Origin: Tamarix chinensis
Taxonomy: Eukaryota; Streptophyta; Magnoliopsida; Caryophyllales; Tamaricaceae
Assembly: GCA_030549775.1 (NCBI GenBank)
Contig: CM060174.1
Location: 52,888,707 to 52,952,706, forward strand
Direction: 5' to 3'
DNA: 64,000 nt
In this document: positions 11,761-24,186 of the stretch, in pieces
Layout of the letters: every line of letters starts with the position of its first letter
Numbering within the stretch: the first letter of the stretch is position 1
Made by a program: the position numbers and the translations under genes
The notes under the pieces: model-generated
The model's input: the letters and a program-made list of their open reading frames with translations, nothing else
What the model was told of the DNA's origin: nothing
The model's database searches: none

Positions 11761-14229
11761 TAGTGTCTTATTTGAAAGTATTTTACCCTTGACATACATG
11801 GCTAACTATGCCACACTTATCCTCCCAGGAGGGCCCGTCCCATATCTTGGGACTCTGGTGCCCCTTATCACACCTCGATATCCATTCCCTTTTACACTTA
11901 CACATAATGAAAACCAACTCCTAAGGGTGTGGGTTAAGGCCTAACACCTTGTGACATCAGACTCCACCCGCTATTAGCCTCTAGGGTTTCACTTGAAACC
12001 CTTATTGGACCTATGTGGCCTAACTTCTTCTTACTTCACTATCATTAATTCATTTATCCTCAAACACCTCATCTCATTTAGGTTCAATCTTAAATCATAT
12101 CACTTTACTCATTGATTTCGTAGGTGATCGAAAACCCTAGTTAGGCTCTCCTAACCCTAGCACATTTCTTCCCCCAGAAATAATCTCTCTACTTTTCACC
12201 TAACATTACTTACTTCCTATGGCACCCATACTCATCCTTCTTATATTAAATTTCCACTCTTAACTCATTACTCTACTCTTCCTTAATTGTTTTTACTTCC
12301 ACATTTTCCCCCATTTTATCCTTTTAGCACACATCATATTATTAATATCTTAGCATGCTTGTCCTAGAGGGTCACGTCATAAGATATTATAAACACAGTA
12401 GAACAATCATTACACAAATGTCGTAAGGAATACATATAAGCATACCTCAGCTCCAAGCTGCGCTACAAGTAATTGGTCATTAAAAACATAAAGTATACAA
12501 CATGGAGTAACACATGGTACACAAGGCACATAACACACACATAGTTGTTCTTAGCCACATTCTTACGAAACACCCATAAGTGGAGGTAAGTAGAGACTTA
12601 GCTAAATCTGAAGCTAGCTAAGTGACATAAGAGGGAGAGAGAAGATTACTAGCTCAAGGATCCACAATAAAGCTTTCCTAGATCGCCAATAGAAATCAAA
12701 ACTAGGTTAGAAACCATCTTATCAATTAATAAATCACATATTATAATTAAACAAATGAAAACAAACATATCTATCTATCTTGGAAAACGTGTCCAAAACT
12801 TAGGACTCAAAAGTATAGCTCTATCAAAATTTAAGATTAAATGTAAATCAAAACGGATTAATACAAATACCACTTGGGGCATTTCCAATTAATTTGGAAA
12901 GACCGAGAAGGAATAATCGATCATAAGTTAATTTATCGAAAATAACCTATTCATTAGGTTTTACAACTAAATAGGTAAACCAACCATTTACATAGAACCG
13001 AATCCAAACCGATTAGATTAAAACTTAATTTAAATGATTTAAAACCCAAAGACATAAATCGATTAGATAAAAGACGCATAGCCAAAAATCAATTTTATAA
13101 AACCATCCCCGAAGATTAGGATTTTTAATGCCTAAACTATGAATTAACCAAACCACTTCGATTACCTCAAATTGATAGTTTTAAAACACAATTAAACTAA
13201 TTTTACATAAATCTATATAATTAATTTCAACAAAACAATCTTTCTAGTAGCCAATTTAAGACTATCCATTTTCAAAATTAAGGTTTTAAAGCCCACAATA
13301 GAAACTCAGGTAAGTCAAATCAATTGATTCCAATTAAGGGAATTAAAAAGAAATTAGGATCATTTCAACTATTTCTACAAATTTAGTTTGAGAAAAACAA
13401 TTATACACATGATCAATTTCAAAATCTCACTTGAAATCTAGGATTTTAGGCCCGAAACTACAATTTGGTTGAATTCTATTAATTTAATCAAATTGAATGT
13501 TTAGAAATGTAATTAAACACATTTTATAGCATATCAAATAATCAATTGATCAAAAAAAAAGAAATACCCAACTTATTACAATTAGAGTTATTGAGCCCGA
13601 AATGGAAATCCGATCAATTCTTACTAAAATATATAAATTGACGGTTCGGAAATGTAATTAAATATATTCTAATATAAATTATATAGTCAATTGAATAAAA
13701 CAACCCGATTACACAATCCAATTTAGTCCCGCAAGAGTTTTGATCCAAAAATACAATTCCGATTAATTACGCACAATTTTCCCAAATAAACACTTCCATT
13801 ATGAAATTAAATACATTTCAAATGATATTATAAAATCAATTGAGTAGAACGACTCAATTATGCGACCCAATATTATTACACACGAATTTTGACCTAGGAA
13901 TCAAATTTTGATAAATTTTGCATAAATTTCTTAAATTGACGGTTCTGACATGAAATTAGATGCATTTTAAAACATATTGTATAATCAATTTATCAAAAAT
14001 AGCTAAATCGAACAAATTCGAAAAATTCGGGCATAACCCGGCCAAAAATTCAATTTTCCAGAATTCCAACCTAAATCATACAATTAACTTATCCAAAACA
14101 GTCTCACAACACATATATACATTATCAAACAATTAATTTAGCTTATCACAAGCTAAATCATACTCAATTAAATCAAATCAATGTTAGGGTTTTTCATAAA
14201 ATTATACCAAACGAAAATCAACGAATCGG

Positions 14230-14560
14230 GACAAGGGAAGGCCGAAGAAGTTTAATCGGGGAACGGGAGTGGCTCGCCGGTAATCGGGTGGTGGCGAGAG
14301 CTGCGCGGCTGGTCCCTATTACGGTCGCTGCTCCCGCGCTGCTTCGATGGTTGTTGCTGTAGTGGTTATTGCTGCGGGTTGTGGCCGACGAGGGCTAGGG
14401 CAGTTGGCCAGAGCGGGATTGAGCTAGGGCGAAGGAGGTAAGCTGGGGTTTCCACGCAGAGGGTAGGGTTGGGAGCAGAGGAGATGGGAAAATGAAAGAG
14501 AAGAGAAGGGAGAGGGGAGAAAAGGAAAAGAAGGGGGGTCCGACGGGTTGGTCTCGTTTT
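14230..14560. other. GC-rich and purine-rich patch inside B1
   Basis: A locally GC-rich block with GGTGG and GCTGCGG-type text passes into GGAGA/GAAGGGA purine runs, in an otherwise AT-rich LTR. B3 (42,480-43,560), B2 (17,580-17,930) and B4 (44,340-44,690) have comparable blocks at the equivalent LTR position. It is therefore part of the LTR, probably the transcribed leader, and not a host exon. Confidence 0.6.
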
Positions 14561-15404
14561 TTTTAAAAAAAGTAAAAATAAAATATTAAATATAAAAAAT
14601 TATTATTGGAGGAATTTTATCTAAAATTTATTTCGAAAGGATCTGAAGGCTAAAAATTAATAAAAAGCTATATAAAGAATTTCGGAAACATTTTCGAAAG
14701 AATTTACCAAAGAACATAAAAATTTATATTATTTACGAAAATATATTATAAGACCTCGAAGAATTATTTAAAAGTCTATGGTAACATATTTAAGTCAAAT
14801 TCTAATAAATAGAGAATAATTTAAATAATTTCCGAAATCGGTTTTCCATAAATCAAAGAGTGTAAAACAGAAGAAAATTAATGTTGGAAAGAAATTCATA
14901 AATAATCTCCGAAAAACCTTTTTTATTTAAAACTTCCTGAAAATATTAACAATTTCTGAAAGTGAATAAATTTAAAGTCAAAAATATTTTCTACGGATAA
15001 AATTATTAAAATAAATTTAACTATTTAAGCAGAAATTTAATTATTAAAGAATATATTTTGTTAACGAAATATAACTCCAAAATAAAGTCAAAATCACACG
15101 ACGAAGTTATAATCGAGAACGAATCTAAAGTATTAAAGTTAAAATATGAAAAAGAATGGGAATACATTTTTTTAACCGAAAATCGAATTCATAAGAATAT
15201 AATAAAATCATTATTGTGAACGAATTTATCTTGAATGATTCGCAAGGACAACGATTAATTAAATTCAAATATGAATTTGAAATCATCAATAAATCCATAA
15301 AGCAAATCAAAATTAAAATAATTAATTGTTTACATCAAATTACGCTAAAAAAATCATTAAAATTAATAAATTTAGATTTTAAAAATACGGGGTATTACAA
15401 TAAA

Positions 15405-15591
15405 ATTAGGTTAGGAAAAGAAAAGAAAAAATAAATTAACAGCCTAAAAAAATATGAAATTTAGGATTTGGTTAAGCTTTAGGATTAAAGAGTTAGAGTA
15501 AAATAGAAAGAATACATTTTTCCGAGGTTAGAATTTTGTTACGATATTAATTACCTGAGATTAAGGTTAGCCAAAATTTTGGTGTATTACA
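15405..15591 (-). mobile_element. A-family LTR A2, right part
   Basis: Text after the ATAAA duplication continues A2 and ends GGTGTATTACA at 15,591, the U3 start in element orientation. It resembles the termini at 516 and 49,632, including AGGATTTGGTTAAG and ATTAAGGTTAGCCAAAATTTT-type words. Confidence 0.75.
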
Positions 15592-16350
15592 CCTTAATGG
15601 TCTTGGCAAGGTGGTTACCCAATAGCAAGGAGGATCCTATAATTGATGAGGGTGGGTGAGTGGAATGGCTAGGATAAGGCGAAGAAGGAGGGTTGGTCTC
15701 TTCCAAAGAGGACGGGATAAGAAGGACATCAAAGAGGGAGTATGGGTAGGTGAAATAGTTAGTTCCTCAAAACGAACTGAGGTTTGAGAGGGATGGGTAA
15801 GTTGAGTACGGGCCCATTTCGGGGGAGGAGCACCAACACTCTCATGAAGAGTTTGTGAGGTTGTGGATTTGTGTTTTGTCATTATTGAGTCACAACAAGG
15901 AAGAATGGAGGAAGGGTGGAGCACAAGTTGGGGACTAACAAGGGCAAATAAGATGAACTGCAATCATTGCATAAGGAGTGTTAGAATGAATTAATTGTGA
16001 CCTAAGAAGCTCGAATAAGAATAATAAGAAGGAAGGGAGACACATTTTATATATTGAAAGTTAGGGTTAAAGAACAAAATTACCTTAAATATGGTGAGTT
16101 TGAGGGAAATCAACTAAGTGGGGAAAAAATAGTGATGTTTTGGTGTCGATTGGAGCAACAGAAGAGAGATTTGATGGGTTTTGATAGTGATTTGCAAATT
16201 TTTTAAGGAGATTATATGAGGGAGCTAATAAGGATTCGAATGGTCTGGGGAAACTAGGGTCTACGGTTTGAAGATTAGGAGATGGGGTATTTATACCTGC
16301 GATGAACTTGTTATCTAATTATAGAAAGTAGTCAACTATTCTTGCACCAA
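15592..16350 (-). pseudogene. Upstream half and promoter of the plant transposon-like gene
   Basis: A 108-codon minus-strand open stretch at 15,637-15,963 is rich in serine, threonine and proline (for example KHKSTTSQTLHES, RFEELTISPTHTPS). It has the look of the low-complexity N-terminus of plant transposon-like genes. Coding-like text continues past a stop to the LTR edge at 15,592 and would resume at 7,357 if LTR A2 were removed. About 325 bases upstream of its first ATG lies a minus-strand TATAAATA. The protein is not recognised with confidence. Confidence 0.35.
16288..16295 (-). promoter_or_regulatory. TATA box upstream of the split transposon-like gene
   Basis: Minus strand reads GGTATAAATACCCC across 16,284-16,297, a consensus plant TATA element followed by a C-rich stretch, as is common in retroelement promoters. 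It faces the open stretch at 15,963-15,637. Confidence 0.5.
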
Positions 16351-16880
16351 TTGAATGGTATAGAGTGACCAACTAACTGGTTATGTGTGTTGACATAAGT
16401 TAGTAAAAGGGTGACTACCCTAATTTTAACCCACCAGCTAGCTGGTATATCAATCGATTGACTAGTTTTGTGAACTAGTCGACTGGTCCCATCAGTCATG
16501 TTCTATTTCACTTTTTTGTGTGGTTTTTAATATTTATTTTGACTTTGTACAATAAACCAATAGATATAGAATTCATTTTATTCCACATATCTTAGTGATC
16601 AAGAATCACAAGGGTTGTGTTTGGATTTGAATCTATGTTGTGGACTTAAGGACATGATTAGCCCCTTAGCTTAAAATTTTCACAATTATGAGAGAGTTAT
16701 ACTTTTATCATAAAATTTTCATCCTAAATTCTCTCATAATTGCTTTGAATCATTATTCATTTAAGGGATTAGTGAATATGCCTCCTCGTTCATGTAAAGT
16801 ATCCACAAATTCTACACATACATCACTTTTTTTAACATGGTATCTTACAAATTGATGTCTTATTTTTATGTGTTTATATA
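16350..16880. other. Non-coding stretch with an inverted repeat
   Basis: No gene seen. Near 16,360-16,500 there are repeated words of the type GACTAGTCGACTGGT/CCAGCTAGCTGG; similar text occurs at about 62,130-62,300. A near-perfect 16-base inverted repeat lies at 16,683-16,698 and 16,727-16,742 with a 28-base loop. Confidence 0.5.
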
Positions 16881-17575
16881 TTGAGTGTTGAACAGGTTTT
16901 TTTTTTGAGACGTATAGCACTTGCGATATCACATTTTATCGGAATAATATCAAGTTTAAGGCTAAAGTCACTTAATTTATATTTCATCCAAATTAATTGG
17001 ACACAACAAGCATTCGCAACATTTTATTTTACTTCATCCATAGAAAGTGTAATAATAGATTATTTCTTGCTATGCCAACTTACTAGGGATTCTCCTAAAA
17101 ATTGGAAGGTACCCGAAGCTTGCAAAATATGCATTAGAATACCCTATTAAATATATAATAGTATCACGAGGATAAAATAAGCCTAGATTATGAGTGTCAA
17201 GTAGATATCTGAGGATTCTTTTGATAGTAGTCATGTGAGATTCTTTGGAACTACAATGAAACCTATCCCAAAGGCATGCACTAAACTTGATATCATGCCT
17301 AGAAGCTATTAGATAGAGAAATTAGCCTATCATACCTCAATCTCACTTTTGATCAATAGGCTTACTTTTCTCATCCATATCAAACTTTGTGGTAGTCGCC
17401 ATATGAGTTATGCATGATTTTCTTTCATGCATCAAGAATTTATTGAATAGTTCTTTTATGTATTTTTTTTAGTTGAAAAATATGCCGCCTTTTGATTACT
17501 TGATTTGGAATCCAAGAAAATAAGTCAGCTCCTCTATCATTCTCATTTCAAACTCACTACATATTAGAGTACAAA
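16880..17575 (-). pseudogene. Ty1/copia RT end and RNase H fragment
   Basis: Minus strand reads, in order: a TYFLGFQIKQ segment, KYIKELFNKF, MATTTKFDMDEKSK, a GMIG-LYLIASRHDIKFSACL block, HMTTIKRILRYL, LIGYSNAYFA, and ending near SKLA-QEIIYYY. These are the C-terminal RT and RNase H blocks of plant Ty1/copia. Several stops and substitutions show it is dead (the aspartates of GYSDADF are replaced). Integrase and gag are absent, so it is a fragment. The plus-strand open frame at 16,881-17,150 is its shadow. Confidence 0.85.
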
Positions 17576-20131
17576 AATTCCCGACCGGCCCCTTTCTTCC
17601 CTCTTCCTCTTCCTTTTTTCTCTTCTTCTCTACCATATTTTCTTTCCCCTTTCCCGTTCGTGTTCCTCTACCAAAGCGAAAACCCTACCTGCTTCTTTCT
17701 CTCAACTCCTCCATTGTCAACTGCCAATTAGCTAACCGCCAGCCACCATCGATACTGTCAGCACCACCGCATGTTCGCAGCAAGCAGCAACCATCGCAAC
17801 AACCATAGTAATGAAGCAATAGCTGCAAGAAATAGTGACATGCACAGCAGGTCACACTGCCATGTCAGGTCATAGCGAGCTCAGGTGATGGCTGGCGAAC
17901 ACTAGTCGACCTCCGACTAAGCTTTCCTAACCTTCACTTGTCAGGATTTGTAAATTTTGCTTGGTATAAATTTCCAAAAACCCTAACCCTTGCTTTGATT
18001 AATTGAGTATGAATGAGCTTATGATAAGCTAAATTGATTGTTTGATTATGTATATATGTGTTGTAAGATTGATTTGGATAGGTTAATTGTATGGCTTATG
18101 TTTGAATTCTGGAAATTTGATTTTTTGTTGGGTTATGCCTGAAATGTTGTAAGATTCACCTAATTAAGCTATTTTAGGTAAATTAATTTTACAATACGCT
18201 TTAAAATGTATCTAATTTCATGTCAGAACGATCAATTTAAGAAATTTATGTAGAATTAATCGGAATTGACTTTTGAGGTCAAAATCTATGTGTTATGAAG
18301 TTGGGTTGCATAATTGAGAAGTTTCACTCAATTGATTTTATAATATTGTTTGAAATATATTTAATTTTATATTAGAAGTGTTGATTTGGGAAGATTGTGT
18401 GAAATGGATCGGAAATGGATTTTGAGGTCAAAACTCTTGCAAGTTTAAGTTGAATCGTGTAATCGAGTTATTTTATTGAATCGATTATATAATTTACATT
18501 ATAATACATTTAATTACAATCTTGAACCATCAATTTATATACTTTAGCAGGAATTGATCACATTTACATTCTGTGCTCAAAAACCCTAATTATGCTAAAT
18601 GAGGTATTTGTTGTATTAGTTTTGAGCAATTGATTATATGATATGTTATAAAAATATGTCTAACTACATTTTTAAAATTCAATTTAAATAAATTAATGAA
18701 ATTTAACCAAATAGCATTTTCGAGCGTAAAACCCTAGATTTTAAGTGAAATTATGAAGTTGGTCATTTGTATAATTGTTTTTCTAAAATCAAATTTATAG
18801 AAATAGTTAAAATGATCCTAAGTGCATTATTATACCTTCAATTGGAACTAATTGATTTGAATTATCCGAGTTTGTGTCTTGGGCTTGGAAACCATAATTT
18901 CATAAACCGATTGTCTTGAATTGGCTACTCAGAAGATTATTTCATTGAAATTAATTATATAGATTTATTTAAAATTATTTTAATTGTACTCCTACGCTAT
19001 CAATTTGAGACAATTAAATTTAATTAGTTAGTTTGTAGTTTGAGCATTAAGAATCATGATTGTCAAAGATGGTTTTATAAAATTCATGGCGCTATGCATC
19101 TATTACCTAAACAATTTTCGGCTTTGATTTTAAAATATTTAAAATATATTTTTCCTTTTCTAGGTTGGATTGGTTTTCTTAAAATGGTTGGTTTGTCATT
19201 TAGGCTGTAAAACCTAATGAATTAGTCATTTTCAATAAAATTAACTTATAATCTATTATTCTTTCCTTGGATTTTCAAATTAATTTAAAATACCCAAGTG
19301 ATATATGTTAAACTGAATTTGATTAATATTTAATCTTAAATCTTAATAGAGCTATGCTCGTGATTCCTAGGTTTTGGACACATTTTTCTAAAAAGAGAGT
19401 TCTCCTTGTTGATTAAATTTTAATAAAATAATTGTTGATCTGTAAGGTGGTTTCTAACTTAGTTATATGATTCCTAGTGGCGATATAGGAAAGCATTATT
19501 ATGGATCCTTGAGCTAGTGATGTCCGTCTCCTTCTTATTTTGCTTAGCTTGCTTTAGACCTAGGTAGGGTGTTTCGTGAGGATAGATCATTGTGCATGTG
19601 TGTTAAGAGGTGAAAGTATTGTGACTCACATGGGTTGGTATGTCAAAAATGTAATATGCCTTATATGATGCTTTGTATAATCATGAGGTTTAAGTAATTC
19701 ATACTTTGGTTTACTGTTGAGCATACTAGGGTAAAAATATGCATGATAGGGCTATTTGAGTCTTTTAGGGAGGATGAATGAAAAAGAATGTGCTTATACA
19801 TGTTGGAATGGGATTGCATTTTCTGTTTAGGAGTATAACTAAGTAAAAGATCATGTTAAAAGCATGATTAAGTAACAAAGCATGTTAATCTTGTTACCTT
19901 TAATCATGGACAAGTGAAAGACATGTTAAAAATTGTAATATATATATCCTAATTAATTGACTAGAAAGCATTTTAATGTGTGGCATGAAATTTTTGCCAA
20001 GAGATTGAGCATAGTTTAGGGTTTTCTAGTTGCATGATGCTTTATGAAATTATATGAATGAATGTTGATAATTTAATGCCTCTCTCAGCATAACAAAGTA
20101 TTGAATGTGTTTGGATCATGGTTCGTGATTG

Positions 20132-20218
20132 GACATGTTCCTAAGTAATGTCCTTGGCTGAGCATGTCCCTAAGTAATGCTCGGGGCTGGACATGTCCCT
20201 AATTAATGTCTGGGGGAT
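20132..20218. repeat. Three tandem ~30-bp repeats in B2
   Basis: Three diverged copies of a unit with core ACATGTCCCTAAGTAATG lie directly before the 34-bp array. The two arrays are not obviously copies of each other. Confidence 0.75.
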
Positions 20219-20438
20219 GAATGCCCAATTGGCTTGGTTTGGCTTTATCCATAAATGCCCAATTGATTTGGTTTGGCATTGTCCATAAATGCCCAATTTT
20301 TTTGGTTTAGCATTGTCCATAAATGCCTTATTGAATTGGTTTGGCATTGTCCATAAATGTTTAATTGGTTTGGTTTGGCATTGTCCACAAATGCCCAATT
20401 AGTTTGGTTTGGCATTGTCTATAAATGCCTAGTTGGTT
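20219..20438. repeat. 34-bp tandem array in B2
   Basis: Six to seven copies of a 34-base unit with core CATAAATGCCCAATTG and TTGGTTTGGCATTGTC. Unit length is constant and divergence is low compared with the surrounding LTR. The minus-strand frame at 20,141-20,398 simply translates the array and is not a gene. Confidence 0.88.
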
Positions 20439-21519
20439 TATTTGAATATCTTATTTGATTAAGATATTTGTTTATGAAATTGTGTGGTCATGTAATGAGT
20501 TATCAATAATATGGATTATTCCTACCTGAGGCGCATGAACTACTTTACATTTCCATCATATCACACTTATACGTTTAAGTAGGATGTTGCATATGTTTCG
20601 TATGTTTTTATGATGTGGTTATTGAGTATGCATAATATTGTATCAATGTAATGCACCATGATTCAATATGCAATTAATATTGTAGTTTATGTCTCTCCTC
20701 TAAGATAGGGTAGTGGGATTTACTCAGTATTAGACCTATACTGATATTACGTTTGTTGTTTGGGTCCTGTGATGAGCCACTGATGGTGGTGGGCAGGCAA
20801 TTTGTGCATTTTTAGTATTGAATGTCTTCTACTCGGGAGGAATTTTTTCCTTGGATTTTGAGAGTAGGTTATCCGATAATTCAATTTGGTGAATAAAGTT
20901 GGATCCATTGTTGGGATGCCCCTTGATTCTCTTTTCATATTTTATTATATCTCAAATGTATTACTTTGGTGTGTAAATCATTCACTTTATTTGTATTTAG
21001 TTGGTTTGTGATTTTGTTGGTTATGTATTTGGATTTTATATCCTTTTTCTTTTTAAGCTTTGAAAATCCAAGGTTATATCATATGTTTTCCGTCCACTTT
21101 ATCAGCGATGTTTTGGTTCTGAGAAACCATTCTCCTCTTGCTAAATTGGGAAATTTATTGTGGGACTTTACTCCCTTGGTTTGGATGAGGTTTAAATTTT
21201 GATTGGACAAGTTTAGCCTTGTATCTGGCATAGGTTAGGTGAATGCTCACACCTCTCCTTATGTTAGATTTGGCGGTTTCATCTACATTCTTATTTTAGC
21301 TTCCGCATTTTCCTTTGTAAAACAAAAATTGTTAGGAGTGAAAAATGGGCTTGTTACAATTATTGCTTTTTTACACATTGCTAGAATTATTTGATTCATA
21401 GAAACAATCAAGAACGTACTAATATGTGAAGATTTGGTAGTATTTTGAACTAGATTTTGTTATACCTAGTTTGATAAATGTCATTTGAGTTTGTATTGCA
21501 TTTTTGATCAAAACAACAT

Positions 21520-22640
21520 GGATGATGAATAAAAATTCAAAGCCCTTTTTGACGCCATCTTAAATGCTTGAAAGAATCTAGATCTTGCTAATGCTAAACT
21601 CAAATAACTCCTTGCAATGCAAACACAACTACAGTGCATGGAGTTTAGGTTTATCAATAAAGAGTTGGTCCGCAACATGCAACAATAAGGAGAAGTTAAC
21701 AAATAATTAATAGACAGTATGCTAATACAAGTACATTAATAACAAGGAGGATGGTTTAACTTATGTGTGGAGTATGAAGAGGATTCATAAGGGAGTATAA
21801 ACCATTGACGATTTTATGAGCATCAACCATGTTATAACCATAGAGAAGAAAAGTTTATAATGATTGATCTCCCTAATTTTGATGTTAAACTTGATGTTGA
21901 GTTATTTCTTGAGTGGCTACATAAAGTAGAGGATATATTTGAATTCAAAGAATATCATGATAAGTAAAAATGTAAACTAGCCACTTTTAAATTTAAGAAT
22001 TTTTTTCTAGAATATGGTATGGTAAATTGAAGATGTGCCAATAAAGGAAAGAGTAATTAGAAATAAAATCTTGGAATAAGTGTAAAAAACACTAAAGGAA
22101 AGAATTTGTACCTAAGGATAATGATCAAGATAATTATATGAAACTAACTACTCTTAGGTAAGGATATATAATAGAAAAAACAACTTATATGTTACATCAT
22201 GAGAAAAAAGAACAAAATTTTGCTAGATTTCTAGAATTCCTTAATATGATGATTAGAGATAAAGTTGAAATTTGCTTTTATAACTCTATTAATAATATGA
22301 TTTATCTATCTTTGACCTTAGGAAAGAAAATCAATTCCACCAAACCTCATGCCAATATATGTACCTCTTCTACAAAGTACAACTCAAATGCATATCCTAA
22401 AATTTATGGACTCAATGCCTCAAGTGCTTAAATTGTTGATAAAATGTAAGGTCTAACTCATGAAGAAAAACTTAAATCAAAGGTCAATGAAGTCCCTATA
22501 TATTAATTTTTTAAAAACCATGGATATATACAATTTACTAGAGAATGTCCCGATCCAAGATTGTTATCCATACAAGATATTGAAACTAGAAAAACTTGTG
22601 ATGAAGACCTTCAATTTGAGTGAAGTAATTTCAATTTAAT
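21520..22640 (+). pseudogene. Element C gag (broken)
   Basis: Starts with a plausible MDDE at 21,520, then FKALFDAILNA. Near 21,860 comes MIDLPNFDVKLDVELFLEWLHKVEDIFEFKEY, a typical plant Ty3/gypsy capsid block. Further on an open stretch at 22,189-22,431 gives FARFLEFLNMMIRDKVEI. Numerous stops interrupt the frame. It is followed by protease and RT remnants in the same orientation. C's 5' LTR is not found: B2 ends at 21,358, only 160 bases upstream. Confidence 0.8.
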
Positions 22641-22679
22641 AAAAGGATGAGGTAAATGATTGTTTTACGCTATAAATAT

Positions 22680-24186
22680 TTATACAGTTTCAAGCTAATA
22701 GGAAACCTAACATATGAGAGAAGATATTTAAGACTAATGGAAGAGTGGAAGATACAGTTTATTGAGTCATAATTGATAGTTGTTTGTGTAAAAATGTGGA
22801 AAATGAGGGGATGATGATGGATCTAGGATTTAATAAAACAAAACATATAAATCCCTATTCTCTTTAGTGGCTTAATAAAGATATATGAGTCAAGGTAAAC
22901 AAAAAACCATAACCTCCTTTTGAATTAGTAATTATCATGATGAGGTGCTATGTGATATTTTTTCTATGAATGCATGTGGAATATTATTAGGTAGAACATG
23001 GAAATATGATAGATGTGTAGCTCATATTGCTATTACTAATGAATATCTTGTTGTGAAATATATATAAAAAAACATCAACTAAAGCCTTTTAAGTATGATA
23101 ATGCTAGCATTGATAAGAATGAAAAGAGTTTGATTTTACATGAAATGGATATTATAGAATATATTTTAAAAGAGGGTAGTTGTTATGCTTTTATTATCAA
23201 TGAAACCCTATAAGGGGAGAAAAATTGTGATAATCCTTGATTACATGATATTCTTGATGAATTTAATTTTGTTTTTTGTTTCTTATGACCTGCCACCCAA
23301 AAGAGGTATAGATCATATCATAGATTTAATGCCTAGTGTGTCGCTACCTAATAGACGCGCATATAGATGTAATGTGAAAGAGGATAAGGAACTAAAAAAC
23401 GAAAATAAAACTGCTTATAGGAAGGGGATATACAAGAGAGAACACGAGCCAATGTTGTGGATCGAAATTCTTATTCCAAAAAAGATGGCACATGGCATAT
23501 TTGTAACGACTCTCATGCTATATATATAATAAAACTTTTGAATATTAATTTCCTCGACCTATATTATATGACATGTTAGATGAATTGTGTGGATCAAAAG
23601 TTATTTCTACAATGAATCTAAGGATTGAGATATCATTAAATGAGGATAAAAGAAGGGGATAAATGGAAAACAATGATCAAAACTAAATATGATCTTTACA
23701 AGTTGAATGCGATACCTTTTGGTTTGTGTAATGCACCTAGTTCATTTATGAGACTTATGAATGAATTTGTTCATCTTTTTCTTTGAAAATTCATTGTGGT
23801 GTACTTAGATCATATACTTGTATATAGTAAAAATGAGCATGATCATCTTAATCATTTAAGGAAATTATTTGATAAAGTAAGAGACTCCAAACTCTACAAA
23901 AAAATGGTAAATTATGACTTTATACTTTCAAGTTTTGTTTTCCTATTTTATAATGTAAGTATTGAAAAAATAAAAGTGGATCTCATGAATATTTAAGCTT
24001 CTTAAGATTTGCCTATACCTAAAGACATTTAAGATTTGTGTAGTTTTTGTGGACTAGTGCATTTTTATAACAAGTTCATTAAATACTCCTCAATTTTTGC
24101 TTCTCCAATTACTTATGTCGTAAAGAAATGCAATAAAATATGGGGAGATAAACCAACTCAAGACTTCGATACTTTGAAAGCCAAGT
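22680..24186 (+). pseudogene. Element C protease and reverse transcriptase, first part
   Basis: The protease remnant near 22,750-23,060 reads VIIDSCLCKNVEN, a variant of the I-DGGS-CTN type site, then WLNKD and an LLGRTW-like block. RT begins with DLPPKRGIDHIIDLMPSVSLPNRRAYR (about 23,290-23,370) and continues through a PFGLCNAPSSFMRLMNEFV block to an open stretch at 23,796-23,996. There the catalytic box reads YLDHILVYSK, so the second aspartate is histidine. The frame runs into LKAK at 24,180 and is cut by element D; it resumes at 53,195. It is a Ty3/gypsy lineage distinct from A and D. Confidence 0.88.

Larger units (their letters stand above)
10370..15399 (-). mobile_element. B1: 5.0-kb solo LTR of family B
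   Basis: Begins TGTAGCACCCCC and ends CGGGGTATTACA, with perfect 5-bp target duplications ATAAA at 10,365-10,369 and 15,400-15,404. There is no internal coding region, primer site or second LTR, so it is a solo LTR left by LTR-LTR recombination. It matches B3 (39,093-43,942) over long stretches, for example the segment around TCCCCACCATCGGTGGATCA at about 10,870. The reverse complement of its right half matches B2 and B4. Orientation is inferred minus, because B2 and B4, in the opposite sense, end in GTTACA like D's 5' LTR end. Small open frames at 11,048-11,944 are low-complexity LTR text. Confidence 0.88.
17576..21358 (+). mobile_element. B2: 5'-truncated B-family LTR, plus orientation
   Basis: Starts with a pyrimidine-rich block and short GC-rich patch (17,580-17,930), then AT-rich text closely matching the reverse complement of B1's right half (for example GCTTATGATAAGCTAAATTG near 18,017). 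It ends AAAAATGGGCTTGTTACA at 21,358, a variant of the family end. The U3 start is missing, and copia sequence abuts it. The reverse complement of the B1 segment CCCCACCATCGGTGG is seen near 20,775. Small open frames inside are LTR text. It abuts the 5' side of element C. Confidence 0.78.

Noticed and set aside
15125..15434. Two short opposing open frames rich in isoleucine, lysine and asparagine
   Set aside because: AT-rich U3 text of B1 shared with other B LTRs; the plus-strand frame even crosses the B1/A2 junction.
20219..20438. CRISPR-like regular repeats
   Set aside because: Units are directly adjacent with no spacers, in a plant LTR; this is a simple tandem array.
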